A stretch of 64,000 nt of DNA, from NCBI GenBank assembly GCA_905160935.1, contig CAJHZI010000507.1, positions 1,288,501 to 1,352,500 on the forward strand, given 5' to 3'. Numbering within the stretch: position 1 is the first letter of the stretch; every line of letters starts with the position of its first letter. Shown one piece after another: positions 57,301 through 64,000 of this stretch. This DNA comes from Enchytraeus crypticus. Its lineage: Eukaryota; Annelida; Clitellata; Enchytraeida; Enchytraeidae. A program made the position numbers and the translations under genes. The notes under the pieces were generated by a model. The model searched no databases, had not been told where the DNA came from, and worked only from the letters and a program-made list of their open reading frames with translations.

Positions 57301-60300
57301 CCTAGTCTTCATGTCGTCTCATCAGGTACAAGTTCTTGTGCAGTGCTGTTCTGTGCTCGAAAGCACCGATGATACTTCCAATGAGGCTACAAGAAATAAC
57401 GCTGCTCACAATGCTGTAAATGGTAATGCTACTCCTAATGCTACGTGTAATGGGACTAGTAAGTATGCTACTGCTAATGCTATGTGTAATGGCATTAGTA
57501 AGTATGCTACTGCTAATGCTACGTGTAATGGTACTAGTAAGTATGCTACTGCTAATGATACTGGTAGAAATTCTCTCAATCATATCTATGCTACGAAAAA
57601 TACTAGTAGAACGGCTGCTGAAAAATCCTGCAGTGGCCCCACAGTTGCAGCTAGCAGTTTCAGCTGCTCCGGTGATTCTACTGTAACTGCTAACAAAACT
57701 ACCAACAGTGATTCCGCTGCTTCAAAAACTACAATAAATTTTCTGTCTGCTGAAAAGAATTGCTCATCACGTGAGCAGGATGATGTAGCTGTTGTTAGTT
57801 TAGACACTGTGTGTCTGGGTGAGTTGCCAGGCTGTAGCAGTGAGGCTTTTCTTACAGTGTTGTCAGTGCTGGATGAAAGAGCTGCAGCTTTCCCAGCTGC
57901 TTTCTGTCTGTCTAACAGATCTGACCAATCAGTGGTTGAACTCATGCTCAGCTGTGTCAAGCAGTCTCTCGCTGCTGCTGCTGCACGACCTGCTGGTGTT
58001 GAGAGTGCTGCTGCTGCACTGCCTGATTATGTTGCTTCGACAGCTGCTGCTAGAGTCACTAAAGTAGCTGCTGCTACTGCTGCAGGAGTCACTAAGGTAG
58101 CTGCTTCTGCTGCTGCTTGTGCTGCCAAAGCTACACGGGCTGCTGCTGCTGCTGCTCATTCTGCTGTAGTTATTGCTGCCTCTAGAACTGCCAAAGCAGC
58201 TATTAGCACTGAAACTAGTATAAACCCAGCGACCCCTTCTGTAACTGACTCTGCTGCAGCTGGTCAAACACAACATATAAGTGCTGCCTCAATGGAAATA
58301 ACTGACTATAATTTAACTTATAGTAATGAACTGTCTAAAAATGTGCCTGTCTTAACTAAATCTGACTCCATTGCTCAATCTGTCGATGTAACTGAACATG
58401 AACACTTAGGCGATGACGTGAATGCCTTACCCAAGTCCTATCTAAAGCCAGTGGTCCTGCTAACAGACGATTCTGGTATACAAGCCGCTGCCTGGCTCAC
58501 AGTCATGAGTTCAACTCCCACCCAGCACTGCTTCTCTCCCTCGTTTGTAGACTCCTGCTTCAGATCATACCTCGAGTCCGTTCAGTCGTCGAGCGTTGAC
58601 GACAAGATGGCCGCTTACAGAACCCTGAGGGCTCTAATGTGGTCGGAGTCTCTACAGCGATATAACGAGCTGTTCGAGTCGTTCACCGCTCAGATGTCGT
58701 CTGATCAGTCGCTATCTCTAAGAGATTTCTTGTCTCAACCGCAGCACTGGGTGCCGGGTCTGTACATGGGTGGGAGAGGGGGAGCGGGGGTGGGATGTAG
58801 GGGAATTGAAAGCATGGAGTCGACGCATCGGCTCATCGAGCAGATCTGCTTCAAAACACGTCAGGTTAACTAATCGCTTTATCTGTTTGTCTAGGTTTAT
58901 GTATCTAATCTAATTACGTAATGGATCTGATTTGATTAATTAATGTGATTTTATAGATTTTGTTTATGCAGCAATTTGTGCAATTTGTCCATGTGCTATA
59001 TATCGCTCAATCTGCCTTTATTTATAATATTTATATTTACTGGTTGGATGGTCAAGTGGCTAGCAAGCTTTGCTATAAGCAAGATTCCATCGGTTCAATT
59101 TTCAACAGGACCATCTCTGACTATATTCATTTTTGGTATTGCCACAGTGCCAAAAATTAAAAAATTGGTACTTCTAGATGGCACAACGGAATTTTTAAAA
59201 ATGATATTAAATATTACTACTAGCCGAAATATGATGAACAATAACGTCTACTGCATTTGCGTATCTGGTAACCATTCCCACTGGCTGTACAGTGGCTTAA
59301 CTGTGTTTTCGTAGTATAGTACTAGACCAGGCCGCTACTATGATACTGTTGTCTGTTGTTTATTAATCTGTTCTTTTTCGATGAATTTCAAACTTTTAAT
59401 TTTTACAATTTGACAAAACATTTGTAAATTTTTATTGTATTTAACCATTATGTGAGATGCTCTTTTCACACTATCTAAACAAAATTGATTTAATTTCTTC
59501 CAATATAAGCCCTACAAATTTGGCTAAAAAGTAAAGACTGAATAAGAAATTGGAATTATTGCAATTTTTAGATAGAAGGTAATTTTAATAACTATACATT
59601 TTTTATTGTGCTCTCTCCTATGATGGTAAAACTTTTGTCAGTTTAAACCTAGCATAAATTATGTTATAGCAATTCATCTGTAATATATTGTGGACATTTA
59701 GTGTAAACACCGTGCTTTACTTTTAGACGAAGAGATTTGACGAGCTATTGAATGCTTTGCTGCGATTGGTTCAGCTGAGAGCCTATGACAGGCTGAAAGA
59801 CAGCAGCTGCAGAGCTGAGCTGCAGCTGCTGTGCGCTGATATAGTAGACAGACATCAGAGGAGTCAACTGATCATTTACAGCAACAGTAGCGGCTGTCAG
59901 GTGTGTGTCTGTGTGTGTGTGCGTGTTTGTGTATGTGTACTACTAATTCTTTGTTTTGTCATGCATATACGTAGCCTTTTGTGAAGTGATTAACTTGTTG
60001 ATTCATGGAATGTGAAAGCAGATTCAGAGAAGGAACATGTCTCGTAAGAGTCTAATAACGCTCTTATTTCTTCCATGTCAAGTTATTAATTATTTACTTT
60101 TATATTTGTAATATTTTCTGTTTAGATATTTTATCTCTTCAAGAACTTTAATCCTAGTTTCTAAGTTTCTGACTTGGTATATATTTATGTTATATATAAA
60201 ACGAATATATAATATATAGAACCAATATTTGATTCCCATTTCACGTACTAACATGCATATAACGAGTTTGAAGATTCATTTTCAAAACTATGGAAAAATT

Positions 60301-62420
60301 TAGGAGACACTGTACGCAACTATTTATTTTCTGACTTTAAGTCAACTCTATTTAGTGTTTATATTTGCTCAATATTGATTTAGTTAACTTTGATTTTTGT
60401 AAATGTACGTATTCTACATGTATATATCTTATGCATAAACTTTATTTTGGCTAAACGTACTTTTATGTCACTTTTCCAGTTTAATGTTTAACAGAGTATA
60501 TCATGCCAAGGCACCTCTGTACTTTATAAAAGTTACAATAAATAATAAGCAATAAATGCTAGTTTTACTGGAAAAACAAGAATTATACTTATTGTTTATT
60601 TCTTGTTTTACCAGCAAAACAGCAATATTCTGTAAAATGCACATAATTACAAGCACCACAATATAAAAAACTATCATACACAGTGGTTAAAGTGGAGGGG
60701 GGCAGGTAAACTGCGTTCCCCTAGCTCTCATTATTTCTGATGTGAATTCCCCTGCTGGTGGCCAAATTAGATACTGGGAGACCTGTAAATACATTACAAG
60801 GGGCCTGAAAATTTCCCTGGCTCTCAATTCCCACTTTAACCACCGATCATGCATAATATATGCCTAGCTTAAATGTCAAAATTTGAAAGATGTTTAATAT
60901 TATCAGCGAGTAGAATTAACAGGGAAGGATCATGCAAACAATGCGTTTAAATTTTTTAAAGCCATCAGGTTTATCTGAATGTCTTATAAAGTTCATTCCA
61001 CAATTTGGAACCTAATACAGAAAAGAGAGTTTAGTTTCAGTTACTTTTTATAGTTAAACGTATGATTCTTTTGTTATGTTACTTATATTTTGAATTCATG
61101 TTTACGCATTGTATCTATGCATATGATAGATATACATATTTATATATTGTGTATATTTATATACTGTGTATAAAACAACAGTAACCACACCAACCAATGT
61201 GCCTGCTTATATTTACCATTGTCTAGATACGTGATGAAGGAATCCTTGGTTGGACGGTTGAAGAGACGTCACAAGATGGCGTCGTGTCAGTGAGCAGAGT
61301 GCTCCAGTCAGCTGATCAGTGTCACGACGCTCTGCTCTGCTCCTTGAGATGCTCCTTGTGTCGTGTCTGCGTCCACACCTTCACTTGCTCTTGCGCCGAC
61401 TACTCTCTCCACGGCGTCATATGCGCGCACGTGCATCTCGTCGTTACGCTGTATGGACTCGGCGCTCTAACGGCGTACGAGTCATCCAATAGTTTAGTTC
61501 CTACCGCTGAATCTAATTCTGTTGCTTCGATCGTTGATAGCACCTCTACACTGCATTTTACATCTTCTGCTGCTGCTGCCAAAGCAGCTGAAGCAGCTGC
61601 TGGTTTGCAGAAAACAGCAGCTGGTTTGCACTGTGGAGCGGTCACTTCGGGTGCCGGTCGGGTGGAGAACCTGTTTGGGATTGGTTCAGACGACGGGCTC
61701 GTCTACTGCATCGAACCAATGAACGCTTCTGATATCAGCGACATAGTTGCCATGACTACAGGTGACGTCAGCGGGGCTCGTAATGACGTCACTACGTCTC
61801 AGTGCGACATGCTACTGAATGCAGACTGTCATGGCGCCGGAGCAAGGAGCAGGTGTAGGAGTCTCAAGCCTCTCCTGGAGGTCCTGTCCAGACAGATGGA
61901 TGCGGTGGAAAGCTCCAACAGGCAAGATCTGATAGTTCAGGTTCAGCGGGAGCTCAAGAGCTTCATAGGACTTGTTGAGATGATGAAGAGTCAGCCCATC
62001 GCCTCAGTAGAGTCCAGTGACGTGGCGAGGAGAGGTAGGGGTAGGGTTGACACTCATCAACAACAACAACATCTGGTTGTTGGAGTTCAGCAACATGCCA
62101 ACAGTCATAGTGAACACTTGCAACAACAACAACAAAAGCAACTGCAGCAGCAACTAGTGGAGCTGAATCAGGAGCACGCCGGTGTTCAGGAGGATGCGCA
62201 ACAGTTGCACCAACAAGATGGTGCTAGAGGGTTTCTTCAAGGTGGTAATCATACGGATCAAATGCAACAGCAGCACCAGCAACATCAGCTGCAGCAGCAG
62301 CACCAACTGCAGCAACACCAGCTGCAGCAGCAGCAGCAGACATCAGTGTGGTGTGATACTCTGTATGGAACGGGAGGATATAGTGGAACAAATTTTGCTA
62401 GCGTAGCGCTACTGCTTTGA
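50498..62420 (+). CDS. C2H2-MULE-SWIM domesticated transposase, 9 exons, 1572 aa
   Basis: Exons: 50498-51095, 51960-52297, 53455-53611, 54220-54330, 54690-54905, 55687-55903, 57151-58864, 59727-59900, 61227-62420. All phases match and total 4719 nt. Order: Ser/Lys-rich N-terminus with an AT-hook-like KKRGRKPK (~174-182), four C2H2 fingers (~234-385), a FAR1/FLYWCH-like DNA-binding finger (~402-474), a MULE-type RNase H-like core split by a long Ala-rich insert (~546-1120), a SWIM zinc finger (C-x-C-x9-C-x-H, ~1229-1243), and a Gln-rich tail. MULE transposases share the FAR1-core-SWIM order. Here the introns, the added fingers and the absence of terminal repeats point to a host gene. Function is unknown; a DNA-binding regulator is inferred. 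A GTG precedes the first ATG; ATG is used. Confidence 0.85.
52360..52402 (+). mobile_element. LINE 3'-tail fragment
   Basis: GGACTTGCCATTAGGCTGTA followed by GCTAAGAGAGACAGAGA, the shortest copy of the GA-tailed LINE terminus. It is in the intron after exon 2 of the MULE-derived gene. Confidence 0.55.
53022..53226 (+). repeat. ~205-bp interspersed repeat, family E
   Basis: Second copy of the repeat at 35022-35232 in the same orientation, sharing its ends and the GGTCAAAATTTAGACCTA phrase. Confidence 0.75.
53815..53887. repeat. Perfect hairpin, 24-bp arms
   Basis: ACATTGAATAATTGACCGAT plus TGAT is exactly reverse-complemented at 53864-53887. The 25-nt loop holds TTAGAAACAAATTAAT (53842-53857). 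Seven bases separate it from a second hairpin. Confidence 0.92.
53895..54133. repeat. Long hairpin, ~113-bp arms
   Basis: Arms 53895-54008 and 54021-54133 are nearly perfect reverse complements, differing at a few positions and by one base in an A/T run. The 12-nt loop, GAAACAAATTAA, lies inside a 16-mer identical to that in the neighbouring hairpin. The outer ends are GGTTCAATTGG and its complement. It lies in the intron between exons 3 and 4 of the MULE-derived gene and resembles a hairpin MITE. Confidence 0.92.
54690..55903 (+). CDS. MULE-derived gene exons 5-6: FAR1/FLYWCH-like finger and linker
   Basis: Exon 5 (54690-54905) encodes FYCNRSGTFTSKGG, a basic RRRRRK run, SCKIGSTCPAVIIA. The spaced Cys residues and the NRSG-x-F and SCKIGSTCPA phrases match the N-terminal zinc-binding DNA-binding module of animal MULE/SWIM proteins. 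The usual His ligands continue in exon 6 (55687-55903), which has VSYASSHIGHRVGE, the H-x-x-H that completes the module, then a region matching the family's linker. Both junctions are phase-consistent. Confidence 0.78.
54984..55125 (-). mobile_element. tRNA-derived SINE, family B
   Basis: Third copy of the 6487/7749 family, 79 bp after exon 5 of the MULE-derived gene. On its strand it has GCGATGTCGGTAAG and GGGGTTCAAATCC as A and B boxes, the best-preserved pair of the three. Confidence 0.75.
55140..55262 (+). repeat. Dispersed unit related to the foldback element, diverged
   Basis: ACAATTAGAGGGCTGCTATA through ATCCAGAAAATCTCTCCCAA, matching the outline of 2635-2765. Confidence 0.5.
56319..57096 (+). 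mobile_element. Tc1/mariner-type element, internally deleted
   Basis: The left end CAGGGTGGTCCAGAATAAAT and the right end ATTTATTCTGGACCACCGTG are inverted over at least 60 bp, and each is flanked by TA, the Tc1/mariner target duplication. Between them on + is a remnant of the transposase C-terminus: WPPNGPPDLKP, then IHDVEHLKRVI, then HGGHIEYLFD after joining short breaks, which is the D-x-N-P-I-D/IHD-x-E region of IS630/Tc1/mariner enzymes. The N-terminal two thirds is gone. It is non-autonomous. Its right end lies 54 bp upstream of exon 7 of the MULE-derived gene. Confidence 0.85.
57151..58864 (+). CDS. MULE-derived gene exon 7: transposase core with low-complexity insert
   Basis: A 1714-bp coding exon. 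After DVRVWVEWCK-x-x-RPDMIHF and a three-copy 13-residue repeat (TCNGTSKYATANA type), it shows VVSLDTVCLGELPG then AFLTVLSVLDERAAAFPAAF, where family members have the first catalytic Asp. About 220 residues later, after an Ala-rich insert with AAAARVTKVAAATAAG repeats, comes KPVVLLTDDSGIQAAAW, the second Asp region, followed by HCFSPSFVDSCFRSYLES, where MULEs have C-x-x-H. Here that reads H-C-F-S, so the usual histidine position is not kept. Catalysis is therefore doubtful and the core is probably structural. Confidence 0.75.
57429..57560 (+). repeat. 39-bp coding minisatellite in exon 7
   Basis: Three copies encode a 13-residue unit (TCNGTSKYATANA, MCNGISKYATANA, TCNGTSKYATAND). Every copy includes GTAAGTAT, a full-strength 5' splice-site consensus, within the open frame. 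Confidence 0.88.
59727..62420 (+). CDS. MULE-derived gene exons 8-9: helical linker, SWIM finger, poly-Q tail
   Basis: Exon 8 (59727-59900) encodes RFDELLNALLRLVQLRAYDR, matching the segment between core and SWIM in related proteins. Exon 9 (61227-62420) begins ILGWTVEE, then CSLRCSLCRVCVHTFTCSCA and DYSLHGVICAHVHLVV. C-S-C and C-A-H are the SWIM ligands, and two further Cys pairs lie just upstream as in animal MULE proteins. After an Ala-rich stretch the last 130 residues are dominated by Gln, with His and Leu. The stop is TGA at 62418-62420. The exon 8 donor is the first GT of a GTGTGT run. Confidence 0.85.
59960..60040 (-). repeat. Interspersed repeat, family D, short fragment
   Basis: TTTGTGAAGTGATTAACTTG and TTGATTCATGGAATG resemble the family D phrase GTGAAGGGATTAACTTATTG. 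It lies in the last intron of the MULE-derived gene. Confidence 0.4.
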
Positions 62421-62449
62421 GGTTAAGCTATGCAATGTTGATAGTGTTT

Positions 62450-62640
62450 CCTTCTAGCGTCACTGATGCTTGGTTCTAGCGTCACAGATGCTAGGATCTA
62501 GCGTCACTGATGCTTGGTTCTAGCGTCACTGATGCTAGGATCTAGCGTCACTGATGCTTAGTTCTAGCGTCACTGATGCTTAGTCTTAGAGTCACTGATG
62601 CTAGGTCACTGATGCTTAGTTCTAGGGTCACTGATGCTTG
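62450..62640 (+). repeat. 22-bp tandem repeat after the stop codon
   Basis: About eight units of TTCTAGCGTCACTGATGCTT plus GG or AG, starting 30 bp after the TGA at 62420, so probably within the 3' UTR. Confidence 0.9.
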
Positions 62641-62796
62641 GTTTACTACTAATACCTTTCTTTCATCTACTCTTTTCTTTTTCTGGCCCCTTCTAATGCA
62701 GTAAACAAGCAAATTGCACGAGCTGTTGCTTGGCTTGGACATACTGCTGTCTCTGCTACTTATTGTGTTGCACTATTTCCATCAGTGCTGTTTCCT

Positions 62797-62904
62797 CATA
62801 AACTTTTCTAACTGACGATTAATGAATAACTATACTGGCACTGTCAGTATAGTTATACAGTGCCAGTATAGTTATTCATTGAAAGTCAGTTAGAAAAGTT
62901 TATG
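62797..62904. repeat. Two-tier hairpin in the 3' flank
   Basis: Outer arms CATAAACTTTTCTAACTGAC (62797-62816) and its exact complement (62885-62904) enclose inner 22-bp arms at 62822-62843 and 62858-62879 that are also exact complements. The 14-nt loop TCAGTATAGTTATA is itself a near-copy of part of the right inner arm (CCAGTATAGTTATT). Confidence 0.92.
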
Positions 62905-63447
62905 AAAAAACATCAGAACAACAGAAGCCATCGGAGTAAATTTTAGGATATAAGATATGATTTGTCGTTGATAGTTGTTATCAATATTTATTATTTAGTC
63001 TTCATACTGAACTGAGAACAAGTTTTAAGTAGCATTAGTTGTAAGCATAATTAGTTCGAAGTAGCGCTCGCTTTAAGCATCACTAGCTTGTAGTGTTGTA
63101 CAGCGAATTTCTGCTTTCATTTGTTTTGTTTACGCAATATCGAGGGTATGACAGTTGTTTGCGGCACGGCAGTGGCAAGCATTAGCCTTTATTGGCATTA
63201 ATTAGTCTCTAAACGACTTGTGAGAATGTTGAATACACAACCAAAGCTTAGAGAAATCAAGGGGTGGATGTGTATGATGGTGGGGATAGTGTGATGGTGG
63301 AGAGAGTGGGATGGTGGAGAGAGTGGGATGATGGAGATTGTGTGATGATGGAGGTTAAGCCTAAGTTGTAGTCGTATTGTAGGACATTGATTCTAGTCAA
63401 TTGTAAGTTAATAACTCGGGTCTGGTGTTTTTGTTGGCAAGAAAGGA

Positions 63448-63672
63448 AAGACTTGTGGATTTGAGTTGTAATTTATTTGTTGATTTAGAACATGTATGAC
63501 TTGTAGATTTGAGTTGTGATTTATTTGTTTATTTAGAACATGTATGACTTGTAGATTTGAGTTGAGATTTATTTGTTTATTTAGAACATGTATGACTTGT
63601 AGATTTGAGTTGAGATTTATTTGTTTATTTAGAACATGTATGACTTGTAGATTTGAGTTGAGATCTATTTAT
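63448..63672 (+). repeat. 48-bp tandem repeat
   Basis: Four to five units of GACTTGTAGATTTGAGTTGA plus GATTTATTTGTTTATTTAGAACATGTAT, nearly identical to one another. Confidence 0.92.
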
Positions 63673-63864
63673 TAGCTCCGTCAAGTTGGCTACTCAACTT
63701 CTTCAAATATATCTAATTAACCCTTGGATGCAGAAGGTATTTTGACTGACGTTAATGCAGAACCCCTGGGTCTCCACTGACCAGTGACATTTAGTGTCAT
63801 AATTACTCTCAGAAAATAGCAAGAAATAAAGCAGTATGCCAAACTTTCAATTTTTATCACTGCA

Positions 63865-63960
63865 ATTAATGGTAATAATAATAATACGAAATTTAACGTC
63901 CATTTTCTTATCGAGTGATGATGTCAGGGACGTCATCATCATCAAGAGATCATGTCAGGG
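63865..63960 (-). mobile_element. SINE-like repeat with (TTA)n tail, family C (inverted)
   Basis: TAATAATAATACGAAATTTA then ACGTCCATTTTC and GATGTCAGGGACGTC: the inverse of the 12280 and 22385 copies. Confidence 0.55.
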
Positions 63961-64000
63961 TAAAAAAAAAAAAAAAATTTTGAAACTTCATTAAATTTTA

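Larger units (their letters stand above)
62421..64000 (+). other. 3' flank of the MULE-derived gene
   Basis: Probably includes the 3' UTR. Holds a 22-bp array, a hairpin, a GGTGGAGAGAGTG array (63270-63350), a 48-bp array and an inverted family C repeat. A possible poly(A) signal is AAGAAATAAAG near 63830. No further gene is visible. Confidence 0.45.

Noticed and set aside
57302-58276. Minus-strand Ser-rich frames opposite exon 7 of the MULE-derived gene
   Set aside because: Antisense translations of the Ala- and Thr-codon repeats; no independent support.

Overview
The window is nuclear DNA from an animal, most likely an invertebrate. It is AT-rich and intron-dense, with many microsatellites, tRNA-derived SINE-like repeats, LINE fragments and a Tc1/mariner derivative. 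It carries an orthologue of the metazoan nucleoporin ELYS. The sequence alone does not place it in a phylum. Exon models were built by hand from splice signals, reading phase and remembered family sequences; no alignment or transcript data were available.

Three multi-exon protein genes account for the coding content, and each model closes in frame from ATG to stop. (1) 2282-8818 (+): an eight-exon gene for a 443-residue protein with a coiled coil, a Ser-rich/Cys-rich middle and a C-terminal CAP-Gly (microtubule-binding) domain. (2) 11588-42888 (-): a 34-exon AHCTF1/ELYS gene for 2784 residues, with an N-terminal beta-propeller, a central helical domain, and a long disordered tail rich in S-P-x-K/R and AT-hook-like motifs. 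(3) 50498-62420 (+): a nine-exon gene for 1572 residues that joins four C2H2 fingers and an AT-hook-like segment to a host-captured MULE transposase (FAR1/FLYWCH-like finger, RNase H-like core, SWIM finger) and a Gln-rich tail. Genes 1 and 2 converge on a 2.8 kb spacer. Genes 2 and 3 diverge from a 7.6 kb spacer that holds a LINE, two SINE copies and a 1.3 kb foldback element. The first 1.85 kb holds the relic of an LTR retroelement. The last 1.6 kb holds 3' flank with two tandem arrays and a hairpin.

The genes have no evident shared pathway. ELYS seeds nuclear pores on chromatin, the CAP-Gly protein probably contacts microtubules, and the MULE-derived protein looks like a DNA-binding regulator.

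The most unusual pattern is that several intronic minisatellites grow out of, and include, a real splice junction: donors at 27443, 39448 and 21624, the acceptor at 3528, and a separate non-tandem duplicate of the donor at 6979. Each array therefore carries serial copies of splice-site sequence. Three AHCTF1 introns also end in GATT repeats just before the acceptor. Two adjacent hairpins at 53.8-54.1 kb have unrelated arms but share the same 16-nt loop.
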